Positions 1-6,791 of a DNA stretch of 10,501 nt are shown here, in pieces. The notes beneath the pieces were generated by a model, which did no database searches, had not been told where the DNA came from, and was given only the letters and a program-made list of their open reading frames with translations. A program made the position numbers and the translations under genes. The stretch's first letter is position 1; each line of letters opens with the position of its first letter. Source of the stretch: Kiritimatiellia bacterium (GTDB lineage Bacteria > Verrucomicrobiota > Kiritimatiellia > CAIQIC01 > Lenti-01); the NCBI GenBank assembly GCA_018432565.1, contig JAHDSS010000602.1, positions 1 to 10,501 of the forward strand, written 5' to 3'.

Positions 1-203
1 CGCTCGATCGCCGAAACGCCCCGGTTGAGGACCATCAGGATCCGCTGGAACAGCGGCACGTGCACCAGCAACAGCGCAATGCCGAACTGGAGGCCCACGC
101 CCCACGCCACCACCTTCCAATCCACCCGGCGGCGGTTCTCGCTCAGCGCCCACGCCGCCAGCAGCAGCACCCCCATCCCCAGCAATCCGCGCAGAATCCA
201 CAT
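1..203 (-). CDS. NupC-type concentrative nucleoside transporter, N-terminal fragment
   Basis: Only the first 67 codons are in the window; the gene continues past the left edge. The protein begins MWILRGLLGMGVLLLAAWAL, a first membrane helix. It continues with SENRRRVDW, then WGVGLQFGIALLL, a second helix. The order 'helix, SENRR, W, WGxGLQ, helix' is the hallmark of the N-terminal domain of the CNT/NupC family, whose members are inner-membrane symporters that import nucleosides with H+ or Na+. The ATG at 203-201 is preceded by GGAG about nine bases upstream, which supports this start. It lies 94 bases downstream of the amylase stop on the same strand. No terminator is visible between them, so read-through transcription is possible, but there is no obvious functional link. 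Family assignment is fairly sure; ion and substrate preference cannot be told from this fragment. Confidence 0.82.
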   Translation of the reverse strand, partial: MWILRGLLGMGVLLLAAWALSENRRRVDWKVVAWGVGLQFGIALLLVHVPLFQRILMVLNRGVSAIE

Positions 204-265
204 GCTTCAGTTCTCCGTCTTGCGGGGACCAAGGAGGCCCGGTTCCATTCCTGCAAACAGACCCA

Positions 266-286
266 TTCTGACTTCTGAATCCTGAA
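266..286. repeat. Short degenerate heptamer tandem repeat
   Basis: On the plus strand three consecutive 7-base units read TTCTGAC, TTCTGAA and TCCTGAA. They lie in the 94-base gap between the amylase stop and the transporter start. The unit is low-complexity and no dyad or T-tract makes it a terminator. Its function is unknown; it may belong to a dispersed intergenic repeat. Confidence 0.45.
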
Positions 287-297
287 TACTCGCTCTC

Positions 298-3200
298 TTA
301 CGGCAGCCAGACCTCGATGCGGTAATAGCGCTGGGTCTGGACCGGCACGCCGCTGTTGGTGGCGGCGCCGTTGTCGAAGAACACGTGCCGGTTGGTGTAC
401 GGCTCGGTGTTCGTCCACGCGCCGTTGGCCAGGAATCCGCTCCAGACCTGCGGGTTCACCGTCAGTTCGCCGTCGAGGTATTCCACGCGGTAGGCGCGGC
501 CGTCCGCCGCCGTCACCGCGATCCGCGCCCCGACGGAGTCGGATTCCGTCGCCATGTCGAAGACGGCCTCTTCGTCCGTCGGGTCGAGGCCCGCCACGTA
601 CATCTGCCAGACCGCCATCACGCCGTTGGAGGCGGTCTGCATCGCCAGGACTTCGTATTCGGCCGGGCTGTGGCCGCTGCCGTAGTACGTGTCGAGCCAC
701 GCATACGGCACCGCCGCCGGCGAGTTGGATGTGGCCGTGCCCGGCGCGGGGGCTTCCTCGATCTTCAGGTACTGCACGATGTGGCCGTCGTCGTAGATGT
801 TGCCCGTGTCGTCGGAGTCGAAGCCGACGTAAATGCCGCCGGCATACAGCTCAGCGCCGGTTTTCGGCGTGTCCCACACCTCCGCCAGGGCGTCGCTCGC
901 CGCGAGGTTCCGGACATTGTAGTACACCCCGGTGCTGTTCTGCAGGCCCAGGAGATCCCAGCAGCCGGTCAGGTCGTAGGTGTCGCCCGCGCCGGAATGG
1001 TCGCCGTCGTTCACGAACAGCGCAAACGCCAGCACCGCGTCCTGGCCGTTGGAGACCGCGCCGGCCGCCTCGTACTTCGCCACGGCAAATATTTTGGAAT
1101 TGTCGCCCCCGCCGGTCCGGCTCAGGAAATACTGATTGGGGCTTTGGAGGGCTGGGCTGTTGAGCCGCGCCCAATTGACCCGTCCGTGCCACTGCGCCAT
1201 CTCGCGCGAGGCGGCGTCCAGCGGCGGCTCCTCCCACACGCGCAGCTTGTTCCAGCGCTTGAAATGCGGAATGTACTTGCCGAAGTTCAGCTCGAAATCG
1301 GCAAATCCCGTCCACTTGTCCGCGGTGCCTGCGTAGGGCCCGATGCCCTGCTCCTGGCCGTAGAAGATCATCGGCACGCCCGCCACGGCCGACACCATGG
1401 CGTAGCGCGACGCCGTCACCCACGGATCGCTCCACGGCATGATTTCGTCGTGGCCGGTCAGGTTCAGCAGGATCGCCCCGCCGTTGTAGGCCGTGCGGCG
1501 GTTTTCGAGCTGCGTGCGCAGGCTGCCCGGATCGCTCAGGTGCGCCTGCGTGAACTGGAAGACCATGTTCTCGTTGAGGATGTCGAAGTGGCGGTTGGAG
1601 CGGTAGCCCGGCACGCCGCCGTCCAGCGTCTCGGCCATGAACAGGAAGTTCCATTTCATCGAACGCGTGCGGTTGATGATGTATTCCCAGAGCTGCGGCG
1701 GCAGGCCCTGGCCGAAGTCGCAGCGCAGGCCGTCGATGCCGTAGTCGTCGTAGGCCACGCCGGTGGCGGGATCCACCTGCCCCGGCCGGTTGCTCAGGCT
1801 GTGGCCCGTTTTTTCCAGCCAGTACTCCGTGTACCGGCCGATGTAGCGCCACAGATCCATCGTGTTCGTGCTCATGCCCGCGAAGTCGTACACATCCTCC
1901 TCGTTGAGGTAGTCGGAGTTGTTGTCGGGATTGTGCCGCACCAGGGCCGAGTACTTGCCGTAGTACAGCTCCGCGACATCCGCCCACTTGCCGAAATCGC
2001 CGCGGTCGGGCGCGGTGGCGATGTCGTTGCTCCAGGCCGTGTGGTAGTAGGTCGCCGGCTCGCCGTAGTCCTGCCAGTAGGAATACCACTGCGGACGGAA
2101 CCACCCGATGCGGTCGTCCTTGTTGGTGCAGAAGCCCAGTTCCACGCCCATCTCCCCGAACTCCGCGTCCCACGAGGTGTGGTTGAACACGCCGTCGAGC
2201 ATCACGTTGATCGTGCCGATGACATTGCTGCTCCCCAGCCGGTTCGTCCCCCGGTCGCAATGCGCCACGAAGTTCGTGAACTCCGCCAGGGCGGCCGCCT
2301 CATTGGTGCCGCCCGCACGCCCGAAGTAGGGGTTGACCGCGAAATAGTCACGTGTCGCGTACGGACTGCCCGGATTGTAGCGCAATCCGGTGGACGGATC
2401 GTCCTCCGAGCGGTCGATGCCGGCCGGATGGATCGGCTGGAACCACAGGCAGTTGGCCTGGAGCTTGTTGAGGTACTCGATGCTGAATTCGTTGAACGTG
2501 TTCGCGTTGCTGGCGACCAGCGGATCGATCAGGTCGTCGAAGGTGCTGCGGCCGGTCTCGGTGTTGTTGCTGGCCTTGACCGTCAGCGTGTTGAGCTCGT
2601 ACATCGTCTGCTGCAGGACCTTCTTCGGCGAGACCACGATGGCGTGGTCGCGGCGCCCCTCGGAGCTGTACCACGTCCAGTTCGTGCCGGTCTGGCCGCT
2701 GGCGTGATAGCGCGCCGTCAGGCGGTACGCCCCGCACCGGCCGACGTTCGTCGTCCAGACATAGGCCCCTTCGCCCGCGTCCCACGCCATCGGAAACGCC
2801 GCGAAATAGGCCGTCGTGTCGTTCGTGGTGATCAGGTTGCCGTCCGGCGGCCGGATGCCGTCCGGCACCCCGTCGGAGTCCCAGTCGCCGTCCACGAGAT
2901 CGCGCCTTCCGACGTTGGAGAAAACCTCGACGCTGGTCGCCCCGGCGTCCTCCGGCGTGTATTTTACCGTGAGGGTCGCGGTTTCGCTTTCGCCCTCGTC
3001 GAGGAAGAACTTCGTGGTGGTGTAGTCGGCGTTCTGCCCGTTGACGGTCAGGGCTCCCGACCCGCCGCTGAACATCCGGTACTCGAAGATTTCGTCGTTG
3101 GCGCCGTCGGCCTGGTATTCCGCCTTGCGCACCACCCCGTTGCCTCCGTTCGTGGCGGAATTCCACGCGACCACCTGGTACTGCAGCCGGGCCTCGGCGT

Positions 3201-4716
3201 TCGTCAGCTCGCTGTTCTGGATCGTCGCCACCCACCACATCGCGTTGCCGTTCTCGCTCGGATCGTTTTCCGAATGGCTGTAGGTCATGGCATTGGTCAG
3301 AACCAGGTCCTCCGGGGCCGTCCCTTTGGTTTCCAGCCGGCTCAGCCGCGTCACCCCCTGCCGCGATGTCGGGCTCATGGATTCGTTGGTCACCACATAG
3401 CGCACCTCCGCGTGGTCCGCCCAGCGATAGCCGTTGGTCGCTTCATAGCCGATCTTCACCCAGATCTGGACCGAATCACTGCCGATGCGCACCGCGTTGC
3501 CGCCGTGATAGACAAAGCCCGGCTCCAGCCCCGGATCGTCGCCGTAGGTGAACGCAAACGGTTCCGCCTGCGCCGCGGGCAGCGTGGCGAAGGTCTGGCT
3601 GGCGGTGCCGCTGGCGCCCAGGTAGGTCGTGTCCCGATCGGTATAGGTCACCGCCAGCACATACTCCACCGTCTGGGTCTTGCCGAAGGTGCCCGCCGCG
3701 ATCGCCCCGCGCCAGTACTTGTTGTTTTCCGCCTCGGAGTCGAACGTCAGCGCGGCGCTGCTCCAGCCCCCCGCGCCTGCCAGGCGGTAGTAGAGCGTCC
3801 CGCCGCTCTGGTCTGCCGCGTTGCCGTCCCCCGCGAACTGGTTGCCGGTGTAGATCACCACATCGTTCGAGGCATAGGGATGCCGCGGATTGCGCATGTA
3901 GGCCCCGACGGGTTCGGCGTTGGCCGGATAATGCCAGCAGTTGCCGAACACCGGCTCCGCCTCGCCCACCAGGTAGGCGTAGTTCGTCCCGCCGGCGTTG
4001 TTCGCCCGCAGCGTGCACAGGTCGCAGTTCGCCTGGAGGACGTTGGTCGGCATCGTGCTGGTCAGCACATAATAGGTCACCGTCCGGCCGGAGGGCATGC
4101 CCGGGATCGTGATCGTCGCCGTCGTGCCCGAGACCTCCGCCGTGGCCAGCGCGCTGACCCCGAAATCGTTCGTCGTCCATCGCGCATACACCTGCTCGCC
4201 GCCCGGCGCCGCGCCCAGCGTCGCCGTCACCGTCACCGGGTTTGTGCCCGCCGTCGCGCTGTCGTCGGACACCGAGGACACCGACACCGGATCATTCGTC
4301 GTGGCCTGGATCGTGTAGGGCCGGTACCACCAGGTCGAATCGCCGTCCAGCCGGAACGTGTATTTCATCCCGCTGGTTTCGGCGAAGGTCAGATTGCCCG
4401 GGCTGCTGCTGTCCAGATCACCATGGGCCTGGCCAATCGTGCTGTTCACCGCCGCGTTGGTCGAAGAAGTGCCGGTGCCCCACTGCGGAGTCCAATTGGT
4501 TGTCTGCGTGAACTGGAACTGCGACGCCGCCCGGGTCGCCGTGCTCGTCAGCGTCACGGACCAGACCAGGTCGCCCGCAAACGCGCGGTTGGTGTCCATT
4601 CCCGTCGTGGCCGTCCAGCCGCTGATCTCCCCCTGGACAAATTCGCCCCACGCCCCCGCACCGCCGCTCAGGAAAACCGCCGCACACACCGCCCGCCACG
4701 CTGTCCTCGTCCTCAT
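298..4716 (-). CDS. Large secreted GH13 (alpha-amylase family) glycoside hydrolase, multi-domain
   Basis: A 1472-residue protein predicted to hydrolyse or rearrange alpha-glucans outside the cytoplasm. The ATG at 4716-4714 has GAGAGG six bases upstream and is preferred over the in-frame GTG six bases earlier. Residues 1-24 look like a Sec signal peptide (basic start, hydrophobic AVCAAVFLSGGAGA, cleavage near AWG). Residues 25 to about 700 hold several beta-rich modules. One, near 105-140, resembles a carbohydrate-binding module, and a DWDSDGVPDG calcium-binding-type loop lies at about 611-620. The GH13 barrel follows: LWFQPIHP near 757; region I DGVFNHTS at 841-848; region II GLRCDF with nucleophile D1000; region III FMAETL with acid/base E1029; region IV GHDE with D1090. 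All three catalytic carboxylates are present, so the enzyme should be active. The segment between regions I and II (about 155 residues) is long for an alpha-amylase. The C-terminus (about 1335-1472) holds a YVAGLDPT-type linker and a beta module ending YYRIEVWLP. Subfamily and exact substrate are unresolved. Confidence 0.88.
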   Translation of the reverse strand: MRTRTAWRAVCAAVFLSGGAGAWGEFVQGEISGWTATTGMDTNRAFAGDLVWSVTLTSTATRAASQFQFTQTTNWTPQWGTGTSSTNAAVNSTIGQAHGDLDSSSPGNLTFAETSGMKYTFRLDGDSTWWYRPYTIQATTNDPVSVSSVSDDSATAGTNPVTVTATLGAAPGGEQVYARWTTNDFGVSALATAEVSGTTATITIPGMPSGRTVTYYVLTSTMPTNVLQANCDLCTLRANNAGGTNYAYLVGEAEPVFGNCWHYPANAEPVGAYMRNPRHPYASNDVVIYTGNQFAGDGNAADQSGGTLYYRLAGAGGWSSAALTFDSEAENNKYWRGAIAAGTFGKTQTVEYVLAVTYTDRDTTYLGASGTASQTFATLPAAQAEPFAFTYGDDPGLEPGFVYHGGNAVRIGSDSVQIWVKIGYEATNGYRWADHAEVRYVVTNESMSPTSRQGVTRLSRLETKGTAPEDLVLTNAMTYSHSENDPSENGNAMWWVATIQNSELTNAEARLQYQVVAWNSATNGGNGVVRKAEYQADGANDEIFEYRMFSGGSGALTVNGQNADYTTTKFFLDEGESETATLTVKYTPEDAGATSVEVFSNVGRRDLVDGDWDSDGVPDGIRPPDGNLITTNDTTAYFAAFPMAWDAGEGAYVWTTNVGRCGAYRLTARYHASGQTGTNWTWYSSEGRRDHAIVVSPKKVLQQTMYELNTLTVKASNNTETGRSTFDDLIDPLVASNANTFNEFSIEYLNKLQANCLWFQPIHPAGIDRSEDDPSTGLRYNPGSPYATRDYFAVNPYFGRAGGTNEAAALAEFTNFVAHCDRGTNRLGSSNVIGTINVMLDGVFNHTSWDAEFGEMGVELGFCTNKDDRIGWFRPQWYSYWQDYGEPATYYHTAWSNDIATAPDRGDFGKWADVAELYYGKYSALVRHNPDNNSDYLNEEDVYDFAGMSTNTMDLWRYIGRYTEYWLEKTGHSLSNRPGQVDPATGVAYDDYGIDGLRCDFGQGLPPQLWEYIINRTRSMKWNFLFMAETLDGGVPGYRSNRHFDILNENMVFQFTQAHLSDPGSLRTQLENRRTAYNGGAILLNLTGHDEIMPWSDPWVTASRYAMVSAVAGVPMIFYGQEQGIGPYAGTADKWTGFADFELNFGKYIPHFKRWNKLRVWEEPPLDAASREMAQWHGRVNWARLNSPALQSPNQYFLSRTGGGDNSKIFAVAKYEAAGAVSNGQDAVLAFALFVNDGDHSGAGDTYDLTGCWDLLGLQNSTGVYYNVRNLAASDALAEVWDTPKTGAELYAGGIYVGFDSDDTGNIYDDGHIVQYLKIEEAPAPGTATSNSPAAVPYAWLDTYYGSGHSPAEYEVLAMQTASNGVMAVWQMYVAGLDPTDEEAVFDMATESDSVGARIAVTAADGRAYRVEYLDGELTVNPQVWSGFLANGAWTNTEPYTNRHVFFDNGAATNSGVPVQTQRYYRIEVWLP

Positions 4717-4770
4717 TCGCACCCTCTCGATTCTTCCGGCCGCCGCCGGATGGCTCCTGGATCAGGGGGC

Positions 4771-4800
4771 ATCCTATCAAATCCTTCCGATCCGGCACAA
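4771..4800 (-). promoter_or_regulatory. Candidate sigma-70 promoter of the amylase gene
   Basis: Read on the minus strand, TTGTGC (4800-4795) and TAGGAT (4776-4771) are separated by 18 bases. Transcription would start near 4764 and leave a leader of about 48 bases. That leader contains a small CCGGC/GCCGG hairpin (4736-4749) and the GAGAGG ribosome-binding site. The spacing is right and the boxes stand out, but each is an imperfect match. Confidence 0.5.
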
Positions 4801-4867
4801 GAATCCGAACCAAATCCCCCGCCCCTTCTCCCCACGGGTGCATCTGCGATCAGGTGTCGCCGGAATT

Positions 4868-4945
4868 GGCCCTCGTAGCGCGGGGCTCCCGTCCCGCGCG
4901 GGTCCTTTCAACCGCACGCGACAGGAGCCGCGTGCCACGAAGGCC
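4868..4945. repeat. Inverted pair of REP-like palindromic elements (BIME-like)
   Basis: Two 35-base elements face each other across an 8-base spacer (4903-4910). The left copy is 4868-4902; the right copy is 4911-4945 on the other strand; by hand alignment they match at 27 of 35 positions. Each contains its own perfect hairpin: a 7-bp stem (4878-4884 with 4893-4899) with an 8-base loop, and a 7-bp stem (4914-4920 with 4929-4935) with an 8-base loop. The left copy carries GTAG at the foot of the stem and the right copy GTGG. A GTAG/GGAG foot plus hairpin is the known layout of REP elements mobilised by RAYT (TnpA_REP) transposases. The pair lies between the hsp20 terminator and the amylase promoter. 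No transposase gene is present in the window. Confidence 0.68.
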
Positions 4946-4991
4946 ATCGGCAGTTTCTCCCCGCTTCGCGACAGGCGCACGGGAATGCAAC

Positions 4992-5016
4992 AAAAAAGCC
5001 CCGGGATCTCCGGGGC
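4992..5016 (-). terminator. Rho-independent terminator of the hsp20 operon
   Basis: On the minus strand a perfect 7-bp stem GCCCCGG/CCGGGGC (4998-5016) with a 5-base loop is followed directly by six T residues (4997-4992). It begins 20 bases after the stop codon of the last hsp20 gene. Confidence 0.92.
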
Positions 5017-5036
5017 CCGGGTGCGCCGGCGTCCGC

Positions 5037-5543
5037 CTAGCCGGCCTCGATGGCCACCCGCTGGCGCCTGGCTTGCTCTTCCGGCCGCTTCGGCGCCGTG
5101 AAGGTCAGCACGCCCTTCTTGAACTGCGCCTTGGCCTGGTCGGCTTCCACGCCGGCCGGCAGCTCGATGGCGCGGTGAAACGCGCCCCAGCTCTGCTCGC
5201 GGCGGAACCAGTTTTTTCCTTTCTCCTCCTGTTCGGACTTCTTTTCGCCGCGAAGGGTCAGCACGCCGTCCTGCAGCTCCACCGTGATGTCCTTCTCGTC
5301 CATCCCGGGCAGCTCGGCCGTCACCTTCACCTCCGTGTCCGTCTCGGCCACGTCCACGCGCGGCACGAACGCCCCCGGCGCCCACCCGGGCCCGTCAGGG
5401 CGTTCGGCCGGCAGAAAGTCGCCGAAGAAGTCGTCGAACAGGCGGTTCATCTGCCGCTGGAAATCCCGGTAGGGATCCGCCTCTTCCTGCCGTACAGGCA
5501 GGGGCTTGCGTCCGAACCGGGGAACCATGTCCTTGATGCTCAT
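5037..5543 (-). CDS. Small heat-shock protein (Hsp20/alpha-crystallin family), third gene of operon
   Basis: A 168-residue cytoplasmic holdase chaperone that binds unfolding proteins under stress. The alpha-crystallin domain spans about 58-152, with VPRVDVAETD, AELPGMDEKDI, the ELPAGV strand and the closing GVLTFTAPK motif at 144-152. The N-terminal arm (1-57) contains DPYRDFQRQMNRLFDDFFGD, an amphipathic helix typical of bacterial class A sHSPs. The tail has an I/V-x-I/V-type anchor (VAI, 163-165) that docks between dimers in oligomers. The ATG at 5543 is chosen over the upstream in-frame ATG at 5576 because AGGAAGGAGG lies seven bases before it. The gene follows the middle hsp20 gene by 40 bases and is closed by the terminator at 4992-5016. 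Confidence 0.93.
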   Translation of the reverse strand: MSIKDMVPRFGRKPLPVRQEEADPYRDFQRQMNRLFDDFFGDFLPAERPDGPGWAPGAFVPRVDVAETDTEVKVTAELPGMDEKDITVELQDGVLTLRGEKKSEQEEKGKNWFRREQSWGAFHRAIELPAGVEADQAKAQFKKGVLTFTAPKRPEEQARRQRVAIEAG

Positions 5544-5583
5544 GTTGTCGCCTCCTTCCTGTGTGTGGTGATCCATTTCGTCG

Positions 5584-5967
5584 TCAGCCCGTCACCTGGA
5601 TCCGGCGGGCCTTCACGTCCTCTTTCTTGGGGATCCGCACGGACAGCACTCCGTTGCGCACCCGCGCCCGGATGCCGTTCACCTCCACCGAATCCGGCAG
5701 GGTGAAATCCCGGCGGTAGCGGCCGCCGCCGAATTCCTGCCCCAAGGGCTCATGCCCCTCGGGCTTTTCCGGACAGCTCCAGCCTTCAATCGTCAGCACG
5801 CGGTTCTGCACCGTGGCTTCCACCGACTTGTCATCCGCGCCCGGCATGTCCGCGACGACCTCGAAATGATCCGCCGTCTCGCGGATGTCCACGCGGGGCA
5901 CGAAGACGGCTTCGCTCTCCGGCGACGGCACGGACGCTTCGTTTGGCATGACCTTTGTTTCACTCAT
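5584..5967 (-). CDS. Small heat-shock protein (Hsp20 family), short-armed, middle gene of operon
   Basis: A 127-residue Hsp20 paralogue. The alpha-crystallin domain covers about 21-115: VPRVDIRETADHFEV, ADMPGADDKSVE, the FTLPDSV strand, and NGVLSVRIPK at 105-114. The tail keeps an IQV anchor at 123-125. Unlike its neighbours it has an N-terminal arm of only about 20 residues, without the usual amphipathic helix, so oligomer size and client binding probably differ; it may act through mixed oligomers. It carries a single cysteine (C65) in a PE/GH-rich stretch between the two halves of the domain. The start is set by AGGAGG seven bases upstream. Gaps are 21 bases from the upstream hsp20 and 40 bases to the downstream one. 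Confidence 0.92.
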   Translation of the reverse strand: MSETKVMPNEASVPSPESEAVFVPRVDIRETADHFEVVADMPGADDKSVEATVQNRVLTIEGWSCPEKPEGHEPLGQEFGGGRYRRDFTLPDSVEVNGIRARVRNGVLSVRIPKKEDVKARRIQVTG

Positions 5968-5988
5968 GATGCTTCCTCCTTTCGGGCC

Positions 5989-6444
5989 TCAGGCCGATTC
6001 AATGGCGATCTTCCGCGGCTTTTCCTCTTCGGACCGCGGAATCCGGATCCGGAGAATGCCGTTCCTGAACGTGGCCTTCACGGCGCCGGTATCGGCCCGG
6101 AAAGGCAGCTGCAGCGTCCGCTGGAATTCTCCGGCGGGGCGCTCGCGACGCAGAACCGTCTCGCCCTCGGCCGGTTCCCGGACATTGACCTTTCCGCGCA
6201 GCGACAGCTCGTCGCCCACCACGGAAATATCCACCTCCGCCGGGTCCACGCCCGGCAGTTCCGCATCCAGCGTCAACCCTTCCTCCGATGTCCAGGCGTT
6301 CAACGGCGGATACGACGTGCGGCTCCGGCGTCCCGGCCGGGCTTCCGGCGCCGACAGCAGGCGGTTCATGTCCGACTGCAGCGATTCCAGCTCTTCAAAC
6401 AAGGTCCACGGACTCGGAGGACCTGCGGTAACGAATTCAAACAT
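5989..6444 (-). CDS. Small heat-shock protein (Hsp20 family), first gene of operon
   Basis: A 151-residue Hsp20 paralogue and the promoter-proximal gene. The N-terminal arm (1-44) contains WTLFEELESLQSDMNRLL, an amphipathic helix. The alpha-crystallin domain covers about 45-137, with AELPGVDPAEVD, the LQLPFRAD strand and NGILRIRIPR at 128-137. The tail ends in an IAI anchor (146-148). The start at 6444 has AGGAGA about ten bases upstream. The sequence differs clearly from the other two copies outside the conserved motifs, so this is not a recent tandem duplication. Its upstream region holds a sigma-54-type promoter and a large dyad that probably govern all three genes. Confidence 0.93.
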   Translation of the reverse strand: MFEFVTAGPPSPWTLFEELESLQSDMNRLLSAPEARPGRRSRTSYPPLNAWTSEEGLTLDAELPGVDPAEVDISVVGDELSLRGKVNVREPAEGETVLRRERPAGEFQRTLQLPFRADTGAVKATFRNGILRIRIPRSEEEKPRKIAIESA

Positions 6445-6503
6445 GGCTTCTGCTCTCCTTTCTGTCTGGATTGGCTTCCATTTGCCTTTTCCACCCTCTT
6501 GTG

Positions 6504-6519
6504 AGCATTCCCCATGCCA
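6504..6519 (-). promoter_or_regulatory. Candidate sigma-54 (RpoN) promoter of the hsp20 operon
   Basis: The minus strand reads TGGCATGGGGAATGCT. It has GG and GC dinucleotides separated by exactly ten bases and matches the consensus TGGCAYG-N4-TTGCW at all but one of the defined positions (A for the first T of TTGC). The predicted start lies near 6493, giving a leader of about 49 bases ahead of the first hsp20 ATG. Sigma-54 promoters need an enhancer-binding activator, and a dyad lies about 130 bases upstream of the -24 element. No CIRCE element was found. Confidence 0.62.
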
Positions 6520-6626
6520 ATTAAGCCCCCCCTGAAACCATCGGCAGATATGAATCTATATTATTATTTCTTATTCATTTGGTTATGTATATTATGACCG
6601 ATGAGTACAATGCAAAATACCGGACA

Positions 6627-6695
6627 AAAGTCAAGAGTATATGGGCCATATTGTCTTGTTTTTGACCTCTTTTGTGTGTCAGATTGTCTCTTTTT
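6627..6695. promoter_or_regulatory. Large dyad plus half-site: candidate activator/operator site
   Basis: A 37-base dyad centred on G6645 spans 6627-6663. The core ATATGGGCCATAT (6639-6651) is perfect, and the outer arms CAAGA and TCTTG (6632-6636, 6654-6658) are perfect too. Overall 14 of 18 arm positions pair. The right arm sequence ATTGTCTTGTTTTT (6650-6663) recurs as ATTGTCTCTTTTT at 6683-6695, 33 bases away, about three helical turns. It lies in an AT-rich island of the otherwise GC-rich window. Position and shape suit an upstream activating sequence for the hsp20 sigma-54 promoter. Confidence 0.5.
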
Positions 6696-6730
6696 AGGTG
6701 AATCATGTCCCCTTCCATCCAATCCGCAAG

Positions 6731-6767
6731 CAAAACGCAGCACTCCGGCCCATGGCCGAAATGCCGC
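6731..6767 (-). terminator. Hairpin terminator of the DUF2780 gene
   Basis: On the minus strand the arms 6767-6754 and 6750-6737 can form a 14-bp stem (three G-U pairs) with a 3-base loop, followed by GTTTTGC. It starts about 25 bases after the DUF2780 stop. The T-tract is short but the stem is long and stable. It separates this gene from the hsp20 regulatory region. Confidence 0.65.
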
Positions 6768-6791
6768 GCGTCCGCCCCCCCCGTAGCCGCT

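Noticed and set aside
4717..4722. A GTG start two codons upstream of the amylase ATG.
   Set aside because: The GAGAGG ribosome-binding site ends directly against the GTG, leaving no spacing; it is ideal for the ATG at 4716.
385..4878. A 1497-residue open frame on the plus strand, antisense to nearly the whole amylase gene.
   Set aside because: Its translation is an Arg/Val/His/Ala-rich sequence with no recognisable motifs, as expected when a GC-biased gene is read backwards. The minus-strand frame has a signal peptide and a full GH13 active site.
5544..5576. An upstream in-frame ATG that would extend the third Hsp20 by 11 residues.
   Set aside because: It lacks a ribosome-binding site, while AGGAAGGAGG lies at ideal distance before the ATG at 5543; the extra residues would cover that site.
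6589..6634. Sigma-70-like boxes on the minus strand in the AT-rich region (TAATAT at 6594-6589, TTGCAT at 6615-6610, TTGACT at 6634-6629).
   Set aside because: No pair has both good boxes and a 16-18 base spacer; in AT-rich sequence such hexamers are expected by chance. A secondary promoter cannot be fully excluded.
6445..6791. Possible CIRCE element, RNA thermometer or tRNA in the region upstream of hsp20.
   Set aside because: No TTAGCACTC-N9-GAGTGCTAA-like repeat, no structure pairing with the ribosome-binding site, and no cloverleaf could be found by eye.
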